NCBI RefSeq assembly: GCF_006228105.1
Contig: NZ_VDHH01000034.1
From: Chelonobacter sp006228105
Lineage (GTDB): Bacteria; Pseudomonadota; Gammaproteobacteria; Enterobacterales; Pasteurellaceae
Direction: 5' to 3' (one strand)
DNA: 64,000 nt
Shown: positions 8,042 through 16,168 of the stretch, one piece after another
Layout: each line of letters opens with the position of its first letter
How positions within the stretch are numbered: the first letter of the stretch is position 1
Program-made: the position numbers and the translations under genes
The notes under the pieces: generated by a model
What the model was told of the DNA's origin: nothing
Database searches by the model: none
What the model saw: only the letters and a program-made list of their open reading frames with translations

Positions 8042-8719
8042 ATGTTACCCAATTGGGCACAGATAAAAACACAATTCATGTTGCCACAGTTTGCCGCAGC
8101 TGCGCTGGAAACCGCACTTTCACATTTATTAAAAAATACTGAAAATTATCAGCCGCTGTTGCGAAAATTGAATGGCAAGGTGCTGGCATTGCAATTGCAG
8201 CAACCTGAGATCAGTTACTATTTTATCTTTTCGGAACAGGCTATCGATGTGTTGCACCAATACGAAGGCATCGTCGATTGTTCGCTGCAAACGTCGGCAA
8301 AAATGTTACTAAAATTGCCGAAAAAATCAGAATTAAGCCAATATATTAATGATAAATCGATTGTTATCCACGGCGATCTGCAAGTGTTGCAAGATTTTCT
8401 GGGGTTGATGGCGTTTTTGCAAACAGATCCGGCTGAACTGCTGGCGCCCTATGTGGGCGATGTGTTGGCATATAACGGCATTAAGCTATTGCGCCAGGGA
8501 TGGGATTTTTTGGCAGGCCGGCGGCAAACTGCTGAACGACATTGGAGCGAGCGTTTGGGCGAAGAGTGGCAAATTGTTGCGCCTAAGTTGGCGTTTGCAG
8601 ATTTTCAGACGCAAGTGGCACAAGTGCAGCAGCAATGTGATCAATTGGAGCATCAATTTCAGCAGTTGCAAAGTCGTATAGCAGCAAAAATAGCAGAAAA
8701 AGAGGCGAGCCGTGATTAA
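8042..8719 (+). CDS. ubiJ: Ubiquinone biosynthesis accessory factor UbiJ
   Basis: A 225-residue protein with an N-terminal SCP2-like lipid-binding domain (about residues 15-115) and a C-terminal coiled coil (about 185-220). In E. coli, UbiJ pairs with UbiK and carries hydrophobic ubiquinone intermediates within the Ubi complex in the cytosol. Position between ubiE and ubiB is diagnostic. Its end overlaps ubiB by 8 bases, which implies coupled translation. Confidence 0.9.
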   Translation: MLPNWAQIKTQFMLPQFAAAALETALSHLLKNTENYQPLLRKLNGKVLALQLQQPEISYYFIFSEQAIDVLHQYEGIVDCSLQTSAKMLLKLPKKSELSQYINDKSIVIHGDLQVLQDFLGLMAFLQTDPAELLAPYVGDVLAYNGIKLLRQGWDFLAGRRQTAERHWSERLGEEWQIVAPKLAFADFQTQVAQVQQQCDQLEHQFQQLQSRIAAKIAEKEASRD

Positions 8720-10352
8720 ATCAACCCTGCGTTTTTATCGAATTATTCAAGTGATTTTGCAATACGGCTTGGATCAAGCGCTGCCGAAAACCGGGTTCAC
8801 CCGTCCGATCCGCTGCGGGCGCAAACTGCTGTTTTGGCTGCGCAATCGTCATCACGACAAGGCATTTGGCTTGCGTTTGCGTTTGGCGTTGCAGGAACTG
8901 GGACCTGTGTGGATAAAATTGGGGCAAATGCTGTCAACCCGGCGTGATCTGTTTCCCGATGCGATTGCCGATGAATTAGCGTTATTGCAGGATCAGGTTG
9001 AACCGTTTTCCGGCAAGTTGGCACGGCAGCAGATAGAAACCGCACTGGGCGGCAAACTGGAAAATTGGTTCAGTGATTTTGATGAAACCGCATTGGCGTC
9101 CGCTTCGATCGCACAAGTGCATACCGCCCGTTTTAAGGCTGACAGCGAATTTGCTGGGCGTGAAGTGGTGCTGAAAGTGATTCGGCCGAACATCGAAACA
9201 GCGATTGAGGCGGATATTGGCTTGATGTATCGCTTGGCACGTTGGATTCCGCGCCTTTCCAGTGAAGGGCGGCGTTTACGCCCGGTGGAAGTGGTGCGCG
9301 AATATGAAAAAACCATTTTGGACGAGCTGGATTTGCGGCGCGAAATGGCGAATGCGATCCAATTGCGGCGCAATTTTGAAAACAGTCCAATGCTGTATAT
9401 ACCGGAAATGTACAGCGATTTTTGCTATAAAAATGTGATCGTGATGGAGCGGATCTATGGCATTCAGGTGTCGGATATTGCCGCATTGGAAGCCAATGGC
9501 ACCAATATGAAATTGTTGGCGGAACGTGGCGTGCAGGTGTTTTTCACCCAAGTGTTCCGTGATAGTTTTTTCCATGCGGATATGCACCCCGGCAATATTT
9601 TTGTCAACCCGAACCACCCTGAAGATCCGCAATATATCGGCATTGACTGTGGCATTGTCGGTTCGTTGAATCGGGAAGATAAACGCTATCTGGCAGAGAA
9701 TTTTTTGGCATTTTTCAATCGCGATTACCAACGGGTGGCGCAGTTGCACGTTGATTCCGGCTGGGTGCCGGAAGATACTAATGTGCAGGAGTTCGAGCAG
9801 GCGATCCGCACTGTGTGCGATCCGATCTTCGCTAAGCCGCTGAGCGAGATTTCGTTTGGGCATGTGTTGTTGAATCTGTTTAATACTGCACGTCGCTTCA
9901 ATATGGAAGTGCAGCCGCAATTGGTGTTGTTGCAAAAAACCTTGTTGTATATCGAGGGCTTAGGGCGACAAATTTATCCGCAGTTGGATTTATGGCAAAC
10001 CGCAAAGCCATTTTTGCAAGATTGGTTGAACGATCAAGTCGGGTTGAAATCGGTGTATCGCAGTGTGAAAGAGAAACTGCCGTATTTCCGAGAACATTTT
10101 GCCGAGCTGCCGGAAACCTTGTATCACGCTTTGCAGCAACAACAGCAGATTAGCCGACAAATTGGCGAATTAAACCGCACTTTGGTCGGGCAGCAGCGAC
10201 AGCGGCGACGCTCTTGGTACAGTGGGCTAATTGGCAGTGTGATATTTATCACAACCCTCTTACAATTTGCACATTTGCCGCGATATTTTAGTTCGTGCTT
10301 ATTGCTAAGTGCGGTTATAATCTGGCTCTACGGCTTGTTGAAAAGCGATTAA
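8712..10352 (+). CDS. ubiB: Ubiquinone biosynthesis regulatory protein kinase UbiB
   Basis: A 546-residue member of the ADCK/UbiB atypical kinase-like family, of normal length. The family-specific KxGQ motif appears as KLGQMLSTR (near residue 75), with the nucleotide-binding lysine region VVLKVIRP (near 155) and the catalytic HADMHPGN motif (near 290). Two hydrophobic segments at the C-terminus (about 500-545) anchor it in the inner membrane. It is an ATPase thought to help extract quinone precursors from the membrane. Translation starts at a GTG that overlaps the end of ubiJ. Confidence 0.95.
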   Translation: MIKSTLRFYRIIQVILQYGLDQALPKTGFTRPIRCGRKLLFWLRNRHHDKAFGLRLRLALQELGPVWIKLGQMLSTRRDLFPDAIADELALLQDQVEPFSGKLARQQIETALGGKLENWFSDFDETALASASIAQVHTARFKADSEFAGREVVLKVIRPNIETAIEADIGLMYRLARWIPRLSSEGRRLRPVEVVREYEKTILDELDLRREMANAIQLRRNFENSPMLYIPEMYSDFCYKNVIVMERIYGIQVSDIAALEANGTNMKLLAERGVQVFFTQVFRDSFFHADMHPGNIFVNPNHPEDPQYIGIDCGIVGSLNREDKRYLAENFLAFFNRDYQRVAQLHVDSGWVPEDTNVQEFEQAIRTVCDPIFAKPLSEISFGHVLLNLFNTARRFNMEVQPQLVLLQKTLLYIEGLGRQIYPQLDLWQTAKPFLQDWLNDQVGLKSVYRSVKEKLPYFREHFAELPETLYHALQQQQQISRQIGELNRTLVGQQRQRRRSWYSGLIGSVIFITTLLQFAHLPRYFSSCLLLSAVIIWLYGLLKSD

Positions 10353-10490
10353 TGAAAAATTGATCCTAAATACACTTGCAGATTGACTGCAAGCTATCAA
10401 TGGTTTAAAGTTTTTCGAGTGGCACAACAATTTATTTAACAATCGAAATCTAGTCGTTTTAAGACTATTTTTCATCTTATGAGGTGGTTT

Positions 10491-10718
10491 ATGGGTATCA
10501 GCGTTTGGCAACTGGCTATTATTGTCTTAATTGTGGTTCTTTTATTCGGAACAAAAAAATTGAAAAGCTTAGGCTCGGATTTGGGCGAGTCGGTTAAAGG
10601 CTTCAAAAAAGCCATTAAGGATGACGATCAAAAAGATGCCGATTTCAAACAGTCTTTAGAAAATACAGCGGAAAAATCTGCAACTAAAGAACAGATTAAA
10701 GATAAAGAGCAGGCATAA
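10491..10718 (+). CDS. tatA: Sec-independent translocase subunit TatA
   Basis: A 75-residue protein with one N-terminal membrane helix (residues 4-20), the FGTKKLKSLG hinge and amphipathic helix (21-42) and a charged tail. TatA polymerises to form the passage for folded twin-arginine proteins. The ATG at 10491 gives the usual MGISVWQL start; an in-frame ATG 12 bases upstream is less likely. The 138-bp gap before it holds a 7-bp hairpin (CTTGCAG/CTGCAAG near 10376-10394). Confidence 0.95.
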   Translation: MGISVWQLAIIVLIVVLLFGTKKLKSLGSDLGESVKGFKKAIKDDDQKDADFKQSLENTAEKSATKEQIKDKEQA

Positions 10719-10721
10719 CCC

Positions 10722-11258
10722 GTGTTTGATATTGGATTTTCCGAACTGGTTTTAATTTTTGTGGTGGGTCTGGTGGTGCTAGGCCCACAACGTTTGCCTG
10801 TGGCAATTAGAACGGTGGTCAGTTGGATTCGAACCATTCGTGGTATTGCCACCAATGTGCAGAACGAATTGAGCCAGGAACTGAAACTGCACGAATTGCA
10901 GGAGAGTATTAAAAAAGCGGAAAAACTGAGTCTGAGTGAGCTGTCACCGGATTTAGCCAAAAGTATTGAAGACTTGAAACAATCGGCACAAAAAATGCAA
11001 CAAAGTGTGCAGCAGCAAGGCGAACAATTGCAAAGTGGTATTAAAAATATCGAAAAAAATTTGAAAGAGAACGTATTGAGTGAAGATGAACAAGCAATGT
11101 TGGCCGAAGCGGACGAACCGCACTTAGTTGCAGATGAAAGTGCGGTGGCTGAAGATACCGCACTTGCCACACCTAACGGTGAAGTGGATAACATGATCGA
11201 TAAAGCTGTTGTTGATAAAGCCGTTGCCGATAAAACAGCAGACGCTGCTAAAGTTTAA
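10722..11258 (+). CDS. tatB: Sec-independent translocase subunit TatB
   Basis: A 178-residue protein starting at GTG, 3 bases after tatA. It has the TatB signature: short N-terminal helix (MFDIGFSELVLIFVVGLVVLGP), an amphipathic helix to about residue 45, then a long charged coiled region. TatB and TatC form the receptor for twin-arginine signal peptides. The C-terminal tail carries the imperfect repeats KAVVDKAVADK; the tail is variable in the family. Confidence 0.95.
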   Translation: MFDIGFSELVLIFVVGLVVLGPQRLPVAIRTVVSWIRTIRGIATNVQNELSQELKLHELQESIKKAEKLSLSELSPDLAKSIEDLKQSAQKMQQSVQQQGEQLQSGIKNIEKNLKENVLSEDEQAMLAEADEPHLVADESAVAEDTALATPNGEVDNMIDKAVVDKAVADKTADAAKV

Positions 11259-11275
11259 CCCGAAAGGAATGTTGT

Positions 11276-12022
11276 ATGTCGTCAGTTGAAGATTCTCAAC
11301 CGCTGATTAACCATTTAATTGAATTACGCAACCGCTTGTTGAAAGCGGTTTTGTGCGTTTTACTCGTATTTTGCGGCTTGGTGTTTTTTGCCAATGATAT
11401 TTATCGCATGGTTGCCTTGCCGTTGATCGAACAGTTGCCACAAGGTTCCACCATGATTTCAACCGGGGTGGCGGCACCGTTTTTTACCCCGCTGAAATTA
11501 ACCGGTGTGGTGGCGATTTTCTTGTCGGTTCCCTATTTGCTCTATCAAGTGTGGGCATTTGTTGCCCCAGCGCTTTATCAGCATGAAAAACGCTTAATCT
11601 ACCCGCTATTGTTTTCTAGCACGCTGCTGTTTTATGCCGGTGTGGCATTTGCCTATTATGTGGTGTTTCCGCTGGTGTTCGGTTTTTTGACCAAAACAGC
11701 ACCAGAAGGGGTGGCCATTGCGACCGATATCAGCAACTACCTAGACTTTGTGCTGACCATTTTCTTGGCATTCGGTATTTGCTTTGAAGTGCCGATTGCG
11801 ATTATCCTGCTGTGTTGGAGCGGCGTGGTGACAGCAGACGATCTGCGTCGCAAACGCCCCTATATTATCGTAGCCGCTTTTGTCATCGGGATGTTTTTAA
11901 CCCCGCCGGATGTATTTTCACAAACTTTGTTGGCGGTACCGATGTGGTTGTTATTTGAAGTGGGCTTGCTAGTGTCACGGTTTTATAAACCGAGAGAGGA
12001 ACAAGAGAGTTCGGCAAGCTGA
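11276..12022 (+). CDS. tatC: Sec-independent translocase subunit TatC
   Basis: A 248-residue inner-membrane protein with six predicted helices, of normal length. The N-terminal LINHLIELRNRLL segment and the FLTPPD motif near residue 205 are TatC hallmarks. It binds the twin-arginine signal. The gene follows tatB by 17 bases and ends with a strong terminator, so tatABC is one operon. Confidence 0.96.
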   Translation: MSSVEDSQPLINHLIELRNRLLKAVLCVLLVFCGLVFFANDIYRMVALPLIEQLPQGSTMISTGVAAPFFTPLKLTGVVAIFLSVPYLLYQVWAFVAPALYQHEKRLIYPLLFSSTLLFYAGVAFAYYVVFPLVFGFLTKTAPEGVAIATDISNYLDFVLTIFLAFGICFEVPIAIILLCWSGVVTADDLRRKRPYIIVAAFVIGMFLTPPDVFSQTLLAVPMWLLFEVGLLVSRFYKPREEQESSAS

Positions 12023-12033
12023 GCAGTATGTTT

Positions 12034-12068
12034 AACTAAGACGCCATTGTGCGTCTTAGTTGTTTGTA
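12034..12068 (+). terminator. Terminator of tatABC
   Basis: A perfect 11-bp stem (AACTAAGACGC with GCGTCTTAGTT, 6-nt loop, 12034-12061) followed by GTTTGT. Lies 12 bases after the tatC stop. Confidence 0.8.
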
Positions 12069-12106
12069 ATTGACAGATTTTAAAATAGATTTTGCAAGGA
12101 TATTTT

Positions 12107-13129
12107 ATGACCCAACAAATTTTTGCGCATTTTCCGGCTAGCCGTATGCGCCGCCTGCGTCGCCACGACTTCAGCCGCCGTTTGGTTGCAGAAAATAAAT
12201 TGACCGCCGATGATTTGATCTATCCGGTGTTTATTATGGAAGGCGAGAATGAGCGTGAAGCTGTGCCGTCAATGCCCGGCGTGGAACGTTTGACCTTGGA
12301 TCAATTGTTGAACGAAGCCGGGTTATTGGTGAAATACGGCGTGCCGGTGATTGCGTTGTTTCCGGTGATTGCGCAGGAGAAAAAATCCTTATTGGCAGAA
12401 GAGGCCTATCATCCAAACGGCTTGGTGCAACGTGCGGTCAAAGCGCTCAAAGCGGCTTATCCCGAATTGGGCATACTGACCGATGTGGCACTGGATCCTT
12501 ATACCACACACGGACAAGACGGGATAATCGATGCTGAAGGCTATGTAATCAACGACACTACCAGCGACATTTTAGTTAAACAAGCCTTATCACATGCCGC
12601 TGCCGGCGCCGATATTGTGGCGCCAAGCGACATGATGGACGGACGCATCGGCGCCATCCGCACCGCACTTGAGCAAAACGGCTTTGTAAACACCCAAATA
12701 ATGGCGTACTCCGCCAAATACGCCTCCAGTTTCTACGGGCCGTTCCGTGATGCGGTCGGCTCCAGCAGTAATTTAAAAGGCGGCAATAAGAAAACCTACC
12801 AACTGGATCCCGCCAACAGCAACGAAGGCTTGCAGGAAGTAGCGTTAGATCTGCAAGAAGGCGCGGATATGGTGATGGTAAAACCGGGCATGCCGTATTT
12901 GGATTTGGTGTATCGCGTGAAACAACACTTCGGCGTCCCAACCTTCGCCTACCAAGTTTCCGGCGAATACGCCATGCTGCAAGCCGCCATTCAAAACGGC
13001 TGGCTCGCCGAAAAACCGGCGATTATGGAAGCGCTGCTATGTTTCAAACGCGCCGGCGCCGACGGCATTTTGACCTATTACGCCAAACAAGTGGCGCAAT
13101 GGTTGTATGAAGAAGGTCAACATCACTAA
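12107..13129 (+). CDS. hemB: Delta-aminolevulinic acid dehydratase (porphobilinogen synthase)
   Basis: A 340-residue class I aldolase-type enzyme that condenses two 5-aminolevulinate molecules to porphobilinogen in heme synthesis. The Schiff-base lysines lie in MAYSAKYAS (near residue 200) and VMVKPGMPYLD (near 253). The metal-binding region has the form without the three-cysteine zinc site (DVALDPYTTHGQDG), so it is likely the magnesium/potassium type. The ATG at 12107 after AAGGATATTTT is preferred to an in-frame start 15 bases upstream. The cas3 gene begins 14 bases after its stop with no terminator between. Confidence 0.95.
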   Translation: MTQQIFAHFPASRMRRLRRHDFSRRLVAENKLTADDLIYPVFIMEGENEREAVPSMPGVERLTLDQLLNEAGLLVKYGVPVIALFPVIAQEKKSLLAEEAYHPNGLVQRAVKALKAAYPELGILTDVALDPYTTHGQDGIIDAEGYVINDTTSDILVKQALSHAAAGADIVAPSDMMDGRIGAIRTALEQNGFVNTQIMAYSAKYASSFYGPFRDAVGSSSNLKGGNKKTYQLDPANSNEGLQEVALDLQEGADMVMVKPGMPYLDLVYRVKQHFGVPTFAYQVSGEYAMLQAAIQNGWLAEKPAIMEALLCFKRAGADGILTYYAKQVAQWLYEEGQHH

Positions 13130-13143
13130 AAAATAGGATTTTT

Positions 13144-15774
13144 ATGTGCGCTTTCCTTGCTGCTCACCGAAAACCGATTAACCGCAACACAAATAATACA
13201 GCCGAGCCGGTTTCTTATTTGACCTGTTTGGCGAAAACCCGGCGCTTGGCAGACGGTCGTTGTGTTGCTGGCAGAACGATCTTGGAGCACTGTATTATTG
13301 TCGGCGAAGTTGCCAAGCGATTATTAGTACAAATCCCTGTTCCAATTCGTACTGCACTTTTCCCTGATGGTGTCGAATTGTTGGCGGCGTGTCATGATAT
13401 CGGCAAGGTATCACCCCGTTTTCAAAATAAGCTGCGTAAAGCATTGGGTTGTGAATTAACGCTCAACACCGATGAATCGGCTTGGGATTACCATGGCGGA
13501 GTCACTTTTCTGACGTTGCGGCCATTGATCGGCGAAAAAGCTGCGGCAGCGGCAGGGCAACATCACGGCAGTTATCCCACTAAGGCGAAAAATGGGATAG
13601 TTGATCCGGAAAATGCTGAGGTGTTAGGTGGTGCTGTTTACCATCAACAGCGTTTAAAGTTGATTGAAGCCTTAAAACAGCACTTTCAGTGTGATTTTCC
13701 AGAACTAAAAAATGATCAACAACTGCTGGCGGTATCCGGACTGATTACGGTCGCAGATTGGATTGGTTCAGGGGCGTCATTTGAAGATCCGGCGCAGGAT
13801 TGGCGGCTATATATCGAAAGTGCGGTAGCCGAAGCCGGATATCTACCATTACAGTTCAATAGCGGACTGACTTTTCAGGATATTTTCACTTTTACGCCAC
13901 ATCTGGTTCAGCAGCAGTTGATTGATAGTGTGCAGCGTAACGGTTGTTATGTGTTGGAAGCGCCAATGGGATTGGGGAAAACCGAAGCGGCGCTATATGC
14001 CGCCTACAGCCTGTTGCAGCGTGGCGACGCAAACGGCTTTTATTTCGCCCTTCCGACCCAACTGACCTCGAATAAAATCTATCAGCGGGTTAATCAGTTT
14101 TTGGAACAGATTATTCAACCGCAGAGCGCGCATCGAGAAGCTTTGCTCATACATGGAACTGCTTGGTTACAGCAGTTTGAAATGGGGGAAGATGCGGCTG
14201 TTTCCGGCTCGTGGTTCAACCAAAAGAAAAGAGCGGTTTTAGCGCCTTTCGGGGTCGGCACGATTGATCAAATTTTGTTATCGGTGATGTGGGTAAAACA
14301 CGGTTTCGTTCGCTCATTCGGCTTGGCAGGCAAAGTAGTGGTGTTGGATGAAATTCATTCCTATGATATCTATACCGGAATGTTGGTACAGCGCTTAATA
14401 GCGGTGTTGCGGGAATTGGGCTGTAGTGTGATTATCTTGAGTGCAACCCTGACGCGTCAGCGCCGATACGAATTATTAGGGCTGCCGTTGGAGGAAGCAA
14501 CTGCGCAGGTGCAGAATGAGCCTTATCCGATGATCACGGCAATAAGCGGCGGGCAGATTTCCACATTAGCAGCGGACAGTCCGAGTGAACACAACATTCA
14601 GCTACGTTATGTGAAGCAAAGTGAAGCGATAGAAGAAGCTCTGCTGCGAGCTGAGCAAGGTCAACAAGTTTTGTGGATTGAAAACAGCGTTGCTGAGGCG
14701 CAGGAAACTTATCGCATCTTGGCTGCACGTTGCGCCGGACTGGCGGTAAAGTGCGGTTTGCTGCATTCCCGTTTTACTGCGGTCGACCGACATCGACACG
14801 AACAGCAGTGGATAGATTTATTCGGCAAACCGGGATGGCAGACACAAACAACACCGATTCGTCTACAGCAAGGACGCATACTGATTGGTACGCAAGTGTT
14901 GGAGCAATCGGTGGATATTGATGCAGATTTTCTAATTTCCAAATTTGCCCCGACGGATATGCTGTTACAACGTCTAGGACGTTTGTGGCGGCATGGTTCC
15001 ACCCCGAGAGTAGCGAGTGCCAGAGCCGAGGCTTGGTTGCTGGCGCCAGATTTGGAAAGTGCGATCGACGATCCGATTAAAGCATTTGGAACCACTGCAT
15101 TTGTTTATGCGCCTTATGTCCTTTGCCGCAGCTTGGCAGTTTGGCAACAGCGAAAGCAATTGACTTTACCAAATGATATTCGAGCATTGTTAGAAGCGAC
15201 GTATTTTTCATGCGAGGAGCAAGGCAAGCTGGCACAGTGGAAGCATGAGCTGGAAAACGGTAGTCGTTTTCGTACCGGTCAAAAACAGATGCAAAAATCT
15301 GCATTAGCAGCGCAGATGACGTTTGGAATGGAAAGAAATGATAATGATGATCAGGTGCAAACCCGTTTTAGTGAACAAGATAGTTTCGATATTTTATTGC
15401 TGAGTAAAGTGCGGTCTTTGCCGGAAATTAAAGCGACGGAGTTGACTTTGCTCGACGGCACCGTCATAGTGCTACCTGTGAACGGACGCTCATTACCGCT
15501 CCAGCAACAAAAACGGTATGCGGCGCAACTCATGCAACAAATGGTCAGTATCAATTTGTCTAATGCACCGAAGCGGCAATCTGTCGGCAACTTAGCTTTC
15601 TTACGCGATTATTGCTATTTAGGGCAAATGAAAGATAAAAATACCGATGCCGTAATGGTTGTCGCTATTGTTGCGAAAGACGGGCGTTTACAAGGCGACA
15701 GCACATTTCACCTTGAATTAACCAAACCGCTTTATTACCAACCGCACTTGGGGCTGGTGGTAGAGCATAACTGA
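13144..15774 (+). CDS. cas3: CRISPR-associated nuclease-helicase Cas3 (type I-E)
   Basis: An 876-residue protein with an N-terminal HD nuclease domain (HD at residues 84-85; histidines near 50 and 139) and an SF2 helicase: Walker A MGLGKT (near 275), DEIH box (near 402), SATLT motif III (near 435) and QRLGRLWRHG motif VI (near 609). It is recruited by Cascade bound to target DNA and degrades the target strand. No frameshift or missing catalytic residue is visible. It starts 14 bases after hemB (AGGA 6 bases before ATG) and is separated from the rest of the cas genes by CRISPR array 1. Confidence 0.95.
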   Translation: MCAFLAAHRKPINRNTNNTAEPVSYLTCLAKTRRLADGRCVAGRTILEHCIIVGEVAKRLLVQIPVPIRTALFPDGVELLAACHDIGKVSPRFQNKLRKALGCELTLNTDESAWDYHGGVTFLTLRPLIGEKAAAAAGQHHGSYPTKAKNGIVDPENAEVLGGAVYHQQRLKLIEALKQHFQCDFPELKNDQQLLAVSGLITVADWIGSGASFEDPAQDWRLYIESAVAEAGYLPLQFNSGLTFQDIFTFTPHLVQQQLIDSVQRNGCYVLEAPMGLGKTEAALYAAYSLLQRGDANGFYFALPTQLTSNKIYQRVNQFLEQIIQPQSAHREALLIHGTAWLQQFEMGEDAAVSGSWFNQKKRAVLAPFGVGTIDQILLSVMWVKHGFVRSFGLAGKVVVLDEIHSYDIYTGMLVQRLIAVLRELGCSVIILSATLTRQRRYELLGLPLEEATAQVQNEPYPMITAISGGQISTLAADSPSEHNIQLRYVKQSEAIEEALLRAEQGQQVLWIENSVAEAQETYRILAARCAGLAVKCGLLHSRFTAVDRHRHEQQWIDLFGKPGWQTQTTPIRLQQGRILIGTQVLEQSVDIDADFLISKFAPTDMLLQRLGRLWRHGSTPRVASARAEAWLLAPDLESAIDDPIKAFGTTAFVYAPYVLCRSLAVWQQRKQLTLPNDIRALLEATYFSCEEQGKLAQWKHELENGSRFRTGQKQMQKSALAAQMTFGMERNDNDDQVQTRFSEQDSFDILLLSKVRSLPEIKATELTLLDGTVIVLPVNGRSLPLQQQKRYAAQLMQQMVSINLSNAPKRQSVGNLAFLRDYCYLGQMKDKNTDAVMVVAIVAKDGRLQGDSTFHLELTKPLYYQPHLGLVVEHN

Positions 15775-16130
15775 TCACCTAACTAATAAGCCGGAAAACT
15801 GATAAAAAGGAGTATCAATAGAATTAGAAATTTTAAAATCATAATTGGCTCTCTTAGATTAAAATTTTAAGTGTAAAATATTTTTAATATGTAGTGTAGT
15901 GTATTGTAGATCAATGCTACTGTAATATGCTATAAATGTAAAACACTAATTATTTCCTCTTTAGCTATTTTTAATAAAAGAGGGTGTTTCTATGTAATGC
16001 AGCGTAGAAAAAAGCTTCTTCATTCACATGAAGGTTATTGTGTTAGCAAGTATCAATCTGACAGACATAAGTTCCAAATATGAGATTGCTAGATTGGATT
16101 TGATTTTTGATATAATCTAAAACCACAATA
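15775..16130. other. AT-rich gap between cas3 and the array 1 leader
   Basis: A 356-bp AT-rich stretch with no gene I can support. It holds a hairpin CCTCTTT/AAAGAGG (about 15956-15983) that may end the cas3 transcript, followed by GGTGTTTCT, the same nine bases that end the CRISPR repeat, possibly a relic. A second short hairpin CTTCAT/ATGAAG lies near 16018-16033. Confidence 0.4.
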
Positions 16131-16168
16131 TATTGTGTTAGAGTCTCGTTCTTTAACAATATAATGGT
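16131..16168 (+). promoter_or_regulatory. Leader of CRISPR array 1
   Basis: A 38-bp stretch abutting the first repeat. It matches the 38 bp before array 2 in two blocks at identical spacing: TATTGTGTTA at the left and CTTTAACAATATAATGGT next to the repeat; the 10 bp between differ. It contains TATAAT 3 bases before the repeat. This marks the left side as the integration end. Confidence 0.75.

Noticed and set aside
8721..9935. Long minus-strand frames across ubiB
   Set aside because: They are antisense to the well-conserved UbiB reading frame and show no recognisable product.
15955..15992. Extra CRISPR repeat upstream of the array 1 leader (GGTGTTTCT)
   Set aside because: Only nine bases match and the hairpin part is different; chance or a very old relic.
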